Assembly (NCBI GenBank): GCA_023213315.1
Contig: JAKCPI010004386.1
Location: 107,838-171,837 of the forward strand
Length of the DNA: 64,000 bases
Origin: Euborellia annulipes
Taxonomy: Eukaryota; Arthropoda; Insecta; Dermaptera; Anisolabididae
Reading direction: 5' to 3'
In this document: positions 43,821 to 54,652 of the stretch, one piece after another
Numbering within the stretch: the first letter of the stretch is position 1
How the letters are laid out: every line of letters starts with the position of its first letter
The notes under the pieces: model-generated
What the model saw: the letters and a program-made list of their open reading frames with translations, nothing else
What the model was told of the DNA's origin: nothing
The model's database searches: none
Position numbers and translations under genes: made by a program

Positions 43821-44045
43821 AACGGCAATAATAAAAGAAATAATTTTGGCTGCCTATGTCTTGAATTTTTTTTTTTTTTTTTTGACTCCTCAATTTACTA
43901 GTATGTTATACAATGTCTATCATTTAGGGCAGTGTGGTTGATAATATTCATATAAGATGAAATTGATGGTCAATTAAAACATTTCTTTTGCACAATTTTC
44001 ATCCTAACTTATTTTTTATAATTCCTCTCGCTATATGTTTACGAT

Positions 44046-44496
44046 CAGGGGCGGCGGCGCGTCCACTAGGCAAACTAGGCGGCCGCCTAAGGCGGCAACC
44101 TGGAGAGGGCGGCAAAAATGTAAAAATAAAAATAAAAATTTTGGTTCCGCGCAAGAGGAAATGTTCCGCAGGCGGCACACGGACAAAAATTTTGGTTCCG
44201 CGGGCGAAAAAAATTTTGTGTCTCTGAAAAAAAAGTAAAAAATTTTTTCGTGCGGGGAAAAATTTTGGTTCCGCGCAAGAGAAAATGTTCCGCGGGCGGC
44301 AAATTTTGGTTCCGTGTGCGGCAAAAATTTTGTCTAAAAAAAAAGGTAAAAAATTTTAGAAAATGTTCCGCGGGCGGAGATCAGGGAAAATTTTAATGAG
44401 CCGGCGGCAAATTAAATTTTTAAAGTTTTTTTGGGGGGGGGGGGGGCGCAAAAAAATATCTTGCCTAGGGCGGCAGAATAGCTTGCGCCGGCCCTG
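44046..44496. mobile_element. hAT-type MITE (451 bp), internal tandem repeats
   Basis: The ends CAGGGGCGGCGGCGCG and TTGCGCCGGCCCTG are inverted relatives. The TSD TTTACGAT is identical on both sides (44038-44045, 44497-44504). The subterminal GGCAAACTAGGCGGCCGCC and TTGCCTAGGGCGGCA match a well-known animal hAT MITE layout. The interior repeats the phrase AAAATTTTGGTTCCGCG about four times. Overlapping frames are not genes. Confidence 0.85.
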
Positions 44497-44504
44497 TTTA
44501 CGAT

Positions 44505-45110
44505 TCGACTTTAAAATGACTTCTCATTTAGTACATCGCGAGATTAGCAAATATAATAAATTACTCCTTCAATTTCGTCATTGTATATTTTTTGATAAAT
44601 ATTCTTTTCGAAAACATGAACGCCGATGCCTCCAGTGAATATCATATAGCGAGGGGACTGATTCACAATAAATTGTGCCGAACAATGTGTATAGTGTTTT
44701 GATTCATTATCTATCTTAACTTATTTAATTTAATAATATTTGATCTACAGTATATTTACTAGTATACTATATTTTAGAAAGAACGAGAATGAATTCTAAT
44801 TTAATACCTATATATAGTAGACTACAAATAACAAATTTTTTATGAATGCAAAATTAATTTTTCTTTTTAACAATAATTATTTTTCTTATCAATTATATAA
44901 AATATAATTACAAATTTATAAAGTAATTTCAATATTTACAACAAAAAATAAATTAAAGAATAAAATAATTACATTAAATTAATTATTAATTGTTTCAAGG
45001 AATTTACTTTATATAAAATCGTAAAAAAATTTATTAGAAAGAAACCCACCCGAGTACAGTTTAAAATTAAAAATACTAAAGTAAAGTTGATCTGCATAAT
45101 ATTTCAAGGA
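44505..45110. other. Interior of the composite element, no gene recognised
   Basis: AT-rich DNA with a few TACTAGTATA phrases. There is no TIR, ORF or ribozyme motif that I can support. Confidence 0.4.
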
Positions 45111-45159
45111 AAAGACTTAAATTCCGTTCACTAGTTAGCTAGATAACTAATGTTATAAT

Positions 45160-45581
45160 TAGAGCCCGGATTCCTATGCAATTGCATATTCTATTTGCTA
45201 ATAGGTACGTCACTGAAAACCAATTTTCTATCCGAATCATGCCCCCTTGGAGCTAGGGTTCAAATTCTATATTGCATATTTTTGCATATTTGGTCAATAT
45301 TGCATAAAGTTGCATATTTAAAACTTTTTGGATATTTTAAATTTTTTTTCAGTAAAAGTTGAAAAATCGACCGAAACGTCGACAATTGTATTAAATAAAG
45401 CGAAAAAAGACAAATAATTTTTCTTTAATTGCTTCCGGCTCCCTTACTCTCATCATTGTTAATTTTAATTATACGTTCATACTTAATATTTTTGCCATAA
45501 ATATATTGCATATTTTAATACTTTTACTGCATATTATATGGCATATTTAGCGGTTTTTGCTACATAAAAATCCGGGCTCTA
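45160..45581. mobile_element. 422-bp deletion derivative of the hAT at 40805-43569
   Basis: The TIRs TAGAGCCCGGATT and AATCCGGGCTCTA differ by one base (A to C) from the full-length element. The left 200 bp and right 220 bp match that element; everything between CAGTAAAAGTT and GAAAAATCGACCG is deleted, including the transposase. The flanking octamers are GTTATAAT and GTTATAAG. The other inverted arm shows the unoccupied site with a single GTTATAAG. It is a classic MITE-forming deletion that kept half of the hammerhead palindrome. Confidence 0.9.
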
Positions 45582-45667
45582 GTTATAAGAAAGAAATCCA
45601 TCCTAGTAAAGTTTATTATTTAATTTATAAGCATTGTTGGTCCAAATTTTTTAAAATCAGCTCACTA

Positions 45668-45914
45668 CAAGGGCAGATACAGGGGGGTAAAGGGGGGGTA
45701 ATTCCCCCTCCTCCCCTCGAGATTAAAAAATCTTTTTTTTCGAAAAGAAATTTTATTTTTAATGTAAAAAAATTTGATTTGTATTTATATTCTGACAAAC
45801 AAGTAGAGAATACGCCTTTAAATTACCGAAATTAAGAAAAAATTGTGTGCTGTGCGACGAGTCACACCAGATTACCCCCCCCCCCCCCGAGAAACACCTC
45901 TGGATCCGCCCTTG
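45668..45914. mobile_element. hAT-type MITE (right-arm copy)
   Basis: Inverted counterpart of 40201-40483: CAAGGGCAGATACAG to CTGGATCCGCCCTTG. It has the same TSD read inversely, GCTCACTA at 45660-45667 and 45915-45922. The copies differ mainly in G/C run lengths. Confidence 0.85.
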
Positions 45915-46559
45915 GCTCACTAGGTCAAAAAACTATAAAATAAATAATTAAATACTTAACAAATATATATTAATCAAAATTTAGTTAAGTTTAGTTATCT
46001 GATTAAAATTAATTTAATTTGATTAAATTTTTACTCAAACTAATTTAATCATATCAGAAATCTGATTTGTTATTTTTAGTTTAACTAAATTTTTACTCAA
46101 ACTAAATAGAGCATACTAGATTCTTGATATGATTTGTTTACTTTAACTAAATTTTTAATCAACATTTAGTTGGTGCCCAACTCTGAATCTATATTACCAG
46201 GGGAACTAAAATACGTATATTAATAGTCCTTTAGAAGAGAGAGATGTTAAGCATAAATAATGAATGACTCAAATTTAAGGGGACTATTAAAAATAATGAT
46301 AAAGTCATTAAACTTTGCTTCTTTAATATTTATATGTAGTAGACAAGTGAAGTGTGCAATTGATCAATCAAATATGGTGCCAACAGGGGAACATAACACT
46401 ACGGGTAGACGCCAATTTTTTTAGGCGTTATAATTACTGCCTTCCTTACGCGGGTCTTGAAAACTATTTCATAGAAAAATATAATTCAACTAGGAGATGT
46501 TTTATCGAAATTAACACCAGATTTTTGTTTATAAAAATGAAACCAGTCTCGTGATATTT

Positions 46560-46760
46560 TTTTTTTTTTACCCCATAAAAATCGGTCAACTGGTTTCCGA
46601 GTTCATAAATTACAAAAAAAAAAGTTATCTTTTATATAAATAAATAGCTAATTTATAGGATATAGGGAAAGTTGAAAATAAAAATAATTAAATCTCCCAA
46701 TTATAATTTTATAATTAATTATATTTATTAAATTTTAATTTTCAACATTTTTGTCATTTA
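46560..46760. repeat. Recurring AT module and Helitron-like 5' phrase
   Basis: CCCCATAAAAATCGGTCAAC, TTATCTTTTATATAAATAAA and TAAATCTCCCAATTATAATT occur in the same order as outside the Helitron end at 39430-39570. The two loci are therefore copies of one larger repeat. Confidence 0.5.
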
Positions 46761-46962
46761 CCGGTATATAGATAGAAAAAAAAATTATTATAGATCAGTC
46801 TTTAAACTTTACCAGGCGCGGTGCAGGCAGTGACGTCATTTCAACTTATTATTGTAGGGGGGTGAAATTTTTTTTTTTTTTTTTATTTACTTGCAAATAG
46901 ATATTCAAAAGCCAAAATTCCCTAAAAGTTCACGAAATAAATTTAAAAAAATTTTAATTTCG

Positions 46963-47052
46963 CTGAAGATGATGTAGTTTCCAAAACGTCCACGGATTAA
47001 TATACAATTTTTTTTTTATTTTTGCTGAAGATGGGAGCCGAAACGCCGACGA
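46963..47052 (+). ncRNA. Two tandem hammerhead-like remnants
   Basis: First unit: CTGAAGATGATG...TTTCCAAAACGTC, in which GAAA reads AAAA. Second unit, 60 nt later: CTGAAGATGGGAGCCGAAACGCCGAC, with stem II almost absent and CGCC in place of CGTC. Same orientation, separated by a T-rich tract. Tandem arrangement is typical of retrozyme- and Penelope-type hammerheads, but both copies look inactive. Confidence 0.4.
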
Positions 47053-47900
47053 AATGATATAAACAATTTTTTTTTTTTTTGCTGGCTGCCTTGTCTATTA
47101 TAATCCTGTTTAATATTATTTTATTTTATGTATTTTATCAATATTTATCTATATATTATAAGCAAACTCAACTAAAAGAAAAAAAAAATTGGTGTGATCA
47201 GCATGGTGCACAACCTTTTCTTACTGAAGAGTAAGAGAAAGTTAAATATAAAATTTCAATTTGGTAGCTCAATTCCTTCATGCTAATCGTTACACACACA
47301 CTCACACACATACAGACAGATCATTTTACGGGACCCACTTTTTTGGCCATGCATAAAGGAACTCCAACACAACAAATCAATGACTATTTTGTTTTTTTAT
47401 TTGCTCTATAAATGAATGGATTTTGCCTCCTTTTATTTATTCACAAAATAAAAATATTTTGTTATTATATATACAGTAGATATGTAAATGATTAAATGGA
47501 CATTGATGGGTGAGAAATAATTAATCATTGAGAGGGAGGGAGAGAGGAAATGTTGAAATTCTTTTTGATAACCATTTCAATGTTTACAAGTTGCTCTTCG
47601 CCTTGTATGTGTGTTCTTAATAAAATGTTGATATTACTTGCTATCTAATCAATGCCCAGTGTAATTATTTAATGTTAAATGAATTAATTAATATTCTATT
47701 TAACGTTTTTATAAGAATTTGACAATGGATACTCTATATTTGACATGGGCCCGCCTACTGCGGTCACTTTTCTTTACAATTTTAAAATATTTGGATAACA
47801 GCACATTAAACAACTTTGGATTACTGAAAGTTGTTGAGTGTGTCACACCATAAAAGTTTCCTGTAGAATATTCATGTAATTGGCCTGATTTATATATATA

Positions 47901-48554
47901 CTAGCCGCGGGGCTTCGTTCCCCTGGACCCCCCTCCAGCTAGCTCGGGCCCGCTTGCGGCTGACCCTCGCCTTTTCTTTTTTTTTTTTAATTTTTTAAAA
48001 ACACTCACACTTTTTTCCCATTCGCACTCACACACACAGTCTTTTCGGCAACTTAGGCCATTTAAGACTTTGAAGATAACCATTATTATTAAAATATAGA
48101 TATTGGGTTCCAGACATTCTTATTTAAGCCATTTGGTATCCAAATGGGTTAAATAAAATCATCAGGCTGCCTGGGATCCAAACCCCCGACCCTTGGTATA
48201 CAAGGCAGGCACGCTACCAACTACGCCAAGCCCGAGGCGCCTTTTCTTATGAAAAAAATTATCATTACTATATTCCAATCCAGTGCCTACTTGAGGATTT
48301 GTTTACATTCATAAAATTTATCAATGCAAAGAATACATAAATGGTTCTCTATACATTTCATAATCGAGAAATCGTATCTTTGGGAATTAATAACTCAAAA
48401 AATTATAGGAATTTCGGGATGAAAATAATTTTTCAGTAATCCCTAGAAGGTCCTCTTTATGCATATAAAATTTTGTTTCAAAATTCCTACGGGAAGTAGA
48501 CCAAATAGAGCGTGACAGACAGACAGGCGGACATTAGCGAATTATATATGTAGA
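47901..48554 (-). mobile_element. Helitron-like element interrupted by SINE-2
   Basis: Minus strand: it starts TCTACATATATAATTCGC at A|T, contains GTCCGCCTGTCTGTCTGTCA and AAGAGGACCTTCTAGGGATT, and ends in a GGGG...CCCC hairpin and CGCGGCTAG followed by T. Without the 259-bp SINE-2 it is about 385 bp. An internal piece (AAACAAATCCTCAAG, GGCACTGGATTGG) is shared with SINE-1. Confidence 0.65.
47979..48237 (-). mobile_element. SINE-2, complete copy with 11-bp TSD
   Basis: Flanked by the direct repeat CGCCTTTTCTT (47968-47978 and 48238-48248). On the minus strand the head reads CCTCGGGCTTGGCGTAGTTG, with a B-box-like GGGTTTGGATCCC. The poly-A tail abuts the TSD, as expected for LINE-mediated insertion. 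Confidence 0.85.
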
Positions 48555-48623
48555 TTGAATACATGATTATAAAAAAAAAAATTAGGTGTTGGCTGTGTCT
48601 TCTACACAGCCGGTGGCTTTTTA

Positions 48624-49526
48624 ACGTGACAACGTCTTTTGCTTGACTTCAAAAAAATTTTTTTTCTCTTACCTATATTGAAATATAAAGAGAGAAAGTA
48701 TTGTTTTTATTTTTTTTTTTTTACTAGTAGTTAGTTTTCATAAATAAACATGTTCAAACATTTTCATTGAAACAATATATGACAGGTGTGGCCAAACTTT
48801 TATCCATTAAGGGCGACATATGCTTAGAAAATGAGGTTTTTCGAGAAAAAAACCAATTTTTGAGTTAATTACTCGGGATTTTTTTATTTATTCTATTAGA
48901 GGTTATCTTTCTGCACCAAATGACATCTCATTTAGTCTGATCTGATTAGCCGTTCGGAATCTACAGGGGTTTAAAATTTCGAAAAACGAAATCCCGCTGA
49001 GTGCTCTCATGCGGTAAAATGACGTCATATCAAAAAAAAGAAAAAAAGCCCTGGGGGTATTGAACCACTCTTTCTAAAACTATATTTAGATTTAATGTAG
49101 CTCTTATGGTCAAGTCGCTATGCGTTGCACAAGTAGGGCTATTTTTCGATATTTTTTTGTCTAAAAAATGAGGTTTTTCGAGAATAAAACCAATTTTTGA
49201 GTTAATTACTCGGGATTTTTTTATTTATTCTATTAGAGGTTATCTTTCTGCACCAAATGACATCTCAGTTAGTCTGATCTGATTAGCCGTTCAGAATCTA
49301 CAGGAGTTTAAACTTTCAAATTAGAATTTACCGCAGCGCGGTAAAATAAAATGATAGGAAAAAAATAAATGGTGAATTCTTTAGCTGAAAACTCATTCTT
49401 TCTAACCGTATATTTCCCATAATTATACCTCTTAAGACAGAGGAGTTATTCAAGCCAATAAACTTTTTCGTGCATGCCCCTCTAACATGCCTCTATAGAC
49501 ACATGATTTGTAAGACGTTGTCACGT
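48624..49526 (+). mobile_element. TIR element (ACGTGACAACGTCTT), copy 2, uninterrupted
   Basis: The same ends, internal duplication (about 48832 and 49166) and outside hairpin as 36678-38186. It provides the empty site for the HP1 element nested in copy 1. No ORF. Confidence 0.8.
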
Positions 49527-49670
49527 CAAAAAAAAAAAAAATACTTTCTCCATATATTAATATATAGGTAAGAAGAAGTAAAAAATAGATGTAACAACTA
49601 TTCAACTAATATTAATAGAGGGTAGCACTAGAATAAGATTGTGCAGCTGTTTTTTTTCTTTAATTGCACA

Positions 49671-49715
49671 ACTGACTTTTCGGTTTTATGTTTGAACCAT
49701 TTTCAGAGCTGGCAA
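49671..49715 (-). ncRNA. Hammerhead-like remnant
   Basis: Minus strand: CTGAAAA (G8 changed to A), GGTT/AACC stem II, then GAAAAGTC. Recognisable but degraded. Confidence 0.35.
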
Positions 49716-49910
49716 AAAGTCTTTATGAATGTGTCATGGTGGATTTTATACTTCTTTTTTTTAACCATTATCATTCAAAGATGTAAAGTTTATAAACATA
49801 GAAAAATATTTTGTTACTCTATTCTCTCCTATGAAGTACAAGAGTTAAGTGTGCTTCAAGAGAAAAATGAGACATTTTAAAGAGGATCTAAAAAAATAAT
49901 TGATTTATGA

Positions 49911-50131
49911 ATCTATCTAGTTACATATTTCGCTAATGTTTGTCTGTCTGTCTGTCACGCCCTACTTGGGCAACTTCCGGTTGGAAAACGAAATTTTAAA
50001 TGCTTAAAGACGACCTTCTAGGGATTACAGGAAAATTATTTTCATCCCGAAATTCCCATAACATTTTGAGTTATTAATTCCTAAAGTTAGGATTTCTCCC
50101 ATAGGAAGTGTATAAAGAAATATTTATGTAG
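49911..50131 (+). mobile_element. Helitron-like 5' fragment
   Basis: TCTATCTAGTTACATATTTC leads into GTCTGTCTGTCTGTCACGCC and GGATTACAGGAAAATTATTT. It is cut at 50131, where a SINE-1 head begins. Confidence 0.5.
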
Positions 50132-50461
50132 GGGGCTCACTGGTGAAGCGAGCTAGGGTGTCGGCTTCTACAAAGAAGATCCCTGTTCAAACCTTGGGCG
50201 TGCGGGATTTTTCATTAAATAAAAATATTTATTTAATATAAACAAATCCTCAAGCATGCACTGGATTGGAATATTGGATCTCACCACAGGCTACTCTACG
50301 AGGAGAGGGAGTTGCTGTGACATCCCGTCCTGTGGAAAGGACGTAAAGAAGATTCCCTCTCAGTGATGCATTCTTCGAAAGGAGTCGGTGCTGAGGGAGT
50401 TCCTCCTCAAACTAAGACATTCTCACTAGCATAGAAGAGGTTGGATAAAAGGAACCGGGTG
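50132..50461 (+). mobile_element. SINE-1, 3'-truncated copy with head
   Basis: The head GGGGCTCACTGGTGAAGCGA and the body up to AAAGGAACCGGGTG are present. An HP1 body fragment (CAGTAAAGTACTAG) follows directly. Confidence 0.8.
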
Positions 50462-50999
50462 TACTTCAGTAAAGTACTAGAACTCTTTCACCGATTTTTC
50501 GCTCAGGGGCTCACATCTTGTGGGTACGTGGATGGCGACCACGAGCTACCAGAGCTGGGGCAGACTATTCTTTGCATGTCTGTCTCTTCTTTCCTCTTTT
50601 CGACAGGCGTCTGACCGTGCGACGGGCCGGCCTGTTCTATTCCTCCCCTGTCGCCAAAATTCATGTAGGGCCGCCGACCCCGCATCACGGGATTAAGGCG
50701 AAAAACGAAGAAGAAGAAGAAGATTCTTTCACCGATTTTGTTCAAAAGCTTCGTGTCACGTGACAGGCGGACTACCTGACTTATATAAAATTCTGTAATG
50801 ATATATTCATTTTATCATTAATTATCATTATTATTAATATGGATGCTGTATACAAAATTTACTATTTGTCAAAATTCTCATTATTTTTTTTTCTCTTTCG
50901 ATTTAAATTTTATTCTAAATTGGTTGCTTATCTATATTCAAAATTTCTTTACTTCTTTATTTCTTTATTTTTTTAAATTTGCCTGCATGGTTGTTATGA

Positions 51000-51420
51000 T
51001 AATGTCCACAAGAAGTGTCAGATGGCGCAAATGTATTGTCCGAGGCTTTTGATCAAGGCAAGGAGTGGAGGGGAGACATCCGAAGAGAGCCCAGGTCAAG
51101 GTGACTCTCGCACACTCTCACAGACAAGAGGCTCAAGAGACGCACGCACACACACATTGGCTTGAACCAGCGGCGCCCGATTTCACATATACGGACAGTG
51201 TCTCTCTCTCTCTCTCTCTCTCGCTCTCCTTGCGATACCTCAAACAAACAGCTGATGAACATTTATTATTCAACATTCCACCTACCGCAACGATATGAAA
51301 CGGATTTTCATCTTATGAGAGGAACCAACATCGCAATTTGAGGTCATCACGTCATCAAGGACATCATCCCTCCTCTTGCCCCTGCTGTACCAAAACCGTG
51401 AGCTCAAACCAATTCAATAT
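51000..51420. other. Low-repeat island, candidate regulatory DNA
   Basis: This block matches no repeat family in the window. It carries CTTTTGATCAAGG (TCF/LEF-like on both strands) at about 51047-51059, a CT microsatellite at 51201-51222, and GGTCATCACGTCATC (CRE-like half site) at about 51342-51356. No coding frame is convincing. Lies within the putative intron. Confidence 0.3.
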
Positions 51421-52099
51421 ATATTATTTCATGAAATAAATTAATTAGTGCACAAAACAGATCTGAAAAATAATTATAAACTGATTTTTTACCTAAATTC
51501 AAATACTAAATTCTAAGAAATGGCCAGCCGCCATGTTGAAAAATATCAATTTTTTTATTTTCATTAATAGAATAAAGGCCTATAAATTCATAATTTGATT
51601 CAATATTAATATAATAATGTCAATATATTAAGCAATTGCAAATTTTTTAAACTTTTAATTATTTTTTTTGTAATAATTTTTTTAATAAGAAATCCAAGTC
51701 GAAATAGAAGGGAATCCAATTTGGATGGGGAATGTGCAATAATAATTTCAAATCAATTTTTAATTTAAATATTTATTTTTCTTGATTCATTACAATATAA
51801 ATTGATATATAATTTTTAATTTTTTTATTTAAATTTTCTTTATAATATCGAAAAGCACCGGGATCAGTTCCGAGAAATTTGTGTTTCTGTAAAGAAAGAA
51901 GAAAGGATAATTAATTTTTTTATTCATATTAAAGGGTTTCAATATTTTGCTAATTTAAATTCAAATGTTTCAAGGAGTTCAAAAGAAATTATATAACACA
52001 CAAATAAATTTACACACACACAAACATAAAATTTTAAAATAAAGAATTTAATATAATTCAAACCGGGGAGCCGGCATACTCAACTTAATATTTAATATT

Positions 52100-52310
52100 A
52101 TCTATCTTTGTGGAAAGAATCGAGGCCATAAAGGCGGCCCATAGTGGCGATTTTCAATTCAATTCAATTCAAATTCAACGAGTAACGTTTCGGTGCCCGA
52201 ACTCAGGAGTAGTCGGCCCGAGATTCTCAACCCAACCGAGTAGCGTTTCGGTGTTGGAGTGTGTACCACCCTCCCGGCGCTATCTCTCCATTACACATAA
52301 ATAAAATTCA
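52100..52310 (-). repeat. Tandem phrases with hammerhead-like half sites
   Basis: GAGTAACGTTTCGGTG and GAGTAGCGTTTCGGTG occur about 70 nt apart (about 52178 and 52240), next to ACTCAGGAG and ATTCTCAACC. On the minus strand the CCGAAACG half is present but CUGANGA is not. Confidence 0.3.
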
Positions 52311-52829
52311 GACAACTACACATTTTAATATAATTTCAAGGGCTTTTCCAATATTTGGATTTTTGAATATACCAAATCAATTTTTAACTCTATCTGTGAT
52401 ATCTTAAATACTTTCTTTCTCTTTTCTTTATTTTTATTTTTTTTATTCTTCTCTCAACTTCACATAAGGGCTTTTCTTGCTCATATCAATTTATAGGATA
52501 AATGAACAAGAAGTCAAATAATTATAATTTAATTGCATCCAATCTAGTTGGATTTCTTTTCTTTCAATTTTTTTACAATTTTAATAAATTTCAATTTCAA
52601 TTTCAATAAATATCTTATTGTACACTAACATAGCTTAAAAACTGAACCTTGCTAACATAACCCTCAGATCTGACACATCTAGTGCCTTCTGTACGGCAAG
52701 AGGAAAGCGCCAATAGTGTACAACAACCATTCAGCAACATAATTAAATTCATTTTTTCGTTTTTTTATTAAATTTCTTTTCTTTTATTATTCATATATAT
52801 AAGCACCTTTCAGTCTCTTTTATCTTTAG

Positions 52830-52970
52830 GCCTATTTTTTCCAGCATCCATTTATCCGAGAGTAATCGACTCGGAATGGACCCAGCGAAGCAGATACGCA
52901 AAGTCCTAGACTAATTAAGGGAAACCACCCCCTCCCTCTAATTAATTTAGGCGTGAGTAAAACTAGGGAC
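52830..52970. other. Low-repeat island
   Basis: GAATGGACCCAGCGAAGCAG and CTAATTAAGGGAAACCACC stand out from flanking AT-rich DNA and match no repeat here. Possible conserved noncoding DNA. Confidence 0.2.
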
Positions 52971-53249
52971 TCATCCCCCAACCCTAGTAAAATTCACTAT
53001 AATTCCAACCTCTATAGCCACAGTTATAAAAAAAAAAAAACATATTTTTTTAAATCGATAGAAAATTCTTTGTCTAACAAAAAAAATAAATAAATATTTG
53101 ATGATTTGTGAGTGAAGCACACACACACACAAACAAAAAAAAAAAAGATTTGCTGTCAAAAAGTTTCTCAATTTTTGGTTAATCATTGGCTAGAGTATTT
53201 TTTTTTTCTCTCTCTCTCTCTCTTCCCCTAAAAATAAAGAATATAGAAG

Positions 53250-53395
53250 AGGGTGGTTGCCTCTGTGTGTGTGTGTGTGTGTGTGTGTGTTAAGGGTGAG
53301 CATAGAGCCGTGAAACAGTTGTTAGTCGATCTCAGTGGAAAATTGGCTATTCCTCTTAAGCCCCCCCCCCACCCCCCACCCCTCAACACAAAAGC
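53250..53395. repeat. (GT)n and C-rich tracts
   Basis: A GT run at 53262-53290 and a CCCCCCCCCCACCCCCCA tract at 53361-53378. Confidence 0.8.
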
Positions 53396-53794
53396 CCCTA
53401 GGTGTTATTTATTATTCATAAGGATTGATGATAACACCCACAGAATAATAAAAAATAAAATAAAAAATATAAGATTAAATTTTCACTTGTGAGAGATAAA
53501 TAATGACAAATAAAATTTGTGTTAATTTATTAATTTGCCTGATGTGATTAAACGATAATAGTGGTGGGAGGGGGGTGAGGGGGGAGGGGAAGTAAGGTGT
53601 ATTACCCCTCCTTTGTAAAAAAAAAAATACAACTTAATTTATTCTCATAATTAATGACAAAAATTATGAAAATTAAAATTGAATATTTTATATATTTAAT
53701 TAGAGAATAATAATTGTGTGATTTAATTTGAATTTTTTTCTTTTTTTTATTAGATTTTGAAACTATTTGACGAATTTTTATGGGTTTTTTTTTT

Positions 53795-54055
53795 TACTTT
53801 CTCTTAACTATGTACGAAAGTATTGGATTCATGTCAAAAATTCGATGTCGAGATTTTGATGGATATACACGTTTTGAGGTCCCCTGAATCCAAAAAAGTG
53901 GTTTCCTCGACTGTGAACAAAATATCTCAATAGCGAAAAGAGATAGGAAGTTGAAATTTCATATTTAAGTTAGTCACCCCCATGGGACGTGACATGAAGC
54001 TTTTGAACAAAATCGACCAAAGAGTACTAGTGCTTTACTGATGCACTTTTGTGTT
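53795..54055 (-). mobile_element. HP1 element, end fragment
   Basis: TACTTTCTCTTAACTATG starts the copy; TTCGATGTCGAGATTTTGAT, CGTTTTGAGGTCCCC and AGAGTACTAGTGCTTTACTG follow. The hairpin end is missing. Confidence 0.65.
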
Positions 54056-54282
54056 AGTGTCCTTTACAAACTCCTTTAATTATATTTAGTATCAAGACAT
54101 ATAAATAAATAATTAATAAAGAATTGTGGAGTGTCGTCTGGCTGTCTGTCTGTCACACTCGAAGTTTTGCATTCTTATAGAGGACAATATAGAGAGTCCA
54201 AGAAAAATACTCAGAGCCCCAAATGTGGAGGCTCATGAAATCACAGAATTTTCCCATTGAGAAGCATTGGGTTCTATGAAAA

Positions 54283-54652
54283 TAGGATCTCACCACAATA
54301 GCCCCCAGGCAACTCTACGAGGAGAGGGAGTTGCTCTGACATTCCATCCTATGGAAGATTCCCTCTCAGTGATGCATTCTTCGAAAGGAGTCGGTGCTGA
54401 GGGAGTTCCTACTCAAACTAGGACATCCTCCCTAGCATAGAAGAGCCGGATGGAACCAGAAATAAGGATTAGTTCACTAGCTAGAGACAAAAGCAGGAGG
54501 AGGGTCAGAGATAGGAAAAATGCAATTTCACGGGGTGCCGGTAGATGGCTACGGTCAGAGGCCGGTTGGATTTAAGGTGTGTGTCTTCGAGCACATAAGC
54601 ACCTCGGGCAAATAAACGGGGACCTTGATAGGCTAGGAATTTCAAATAATAA
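54283..54652 (+). mobile_element. SINE-1, head-truncated copy
   Basis: The body from GGATCTCACCACAATAGCCC to GATAGGCTAGGAATTTCAAA and AATAAT. A LINE 3' end follows immediately. Confidence 0.8.

Larger units (their letters stand above)
43628..43891. repeat. 264-bp palindrome with two intact hammerhead units
   Basis: The arms of about 124 bp (43628-43751 and 43762-43891) are nearly perfect, from GAGGAGTCAAAAA outside to CGAGAATAA inside, around a loop of about 10 nt. The arms differ mainly in poly-A length and a G/A near the stem II loop. Each arm carries a complete hammerhead-like unit, so either strand, if transcribed, would contain one. Confidence 0.9.
39930..46185. mobile_element. 6.26-kb composite element with 650-680 bp TIRs and 8-bp TSD
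   Basis: It begins CAGAGTTGGGCACCAAC and ends GTTGGTGCCCAACTCTG. Both ends are flanked by the identical octamer AATCTATA (39922-39929, 46186-46193), as in hAT insertions. The inverted arms (39931-40610, and 45111-46184 including a later 430-bp insertion) align throughout. Each arm carries the same 250-280 bp hAT MITE (40201-40483 and 45668-45914) with the same target duplication. The 4.5-kb interior holds an intact hAT transposon, two hammerhead-bearing palindromes, a 58-bp-arm hairpin and another hAT MITE. I see no transposase belonging to the outer element; the transposase inside sits in its own TIRs and TSD. Confidence 0.8.

Noticed and set aside
44031..44640. Several Arg/Lys/Phe-rich frames around 44 kb
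   Set aside because: They fall inside or at the edge of a hAT MITE with tandem GGTTCCGC-type repeats, and no domain is visible.
50503..50763. Frames of about 80 codons around a GC-richer patch (50515-50700)
   Set aside because: Two antisense frames overlap fully and neither shows a domain. The patch interrupts an HP1 body (GTACTAGAACTCTTTCACCGATTTT is repeated on both sides in part), so it is more likely an insertion than an exon.
52170..52260. Paired CGTTTCGGTG sites as hammerheads
   Set aside because: The CUGANGA part reads CUGAGUU or is absent, and stem II does not pair. Kept only as a low-confidence repeat.
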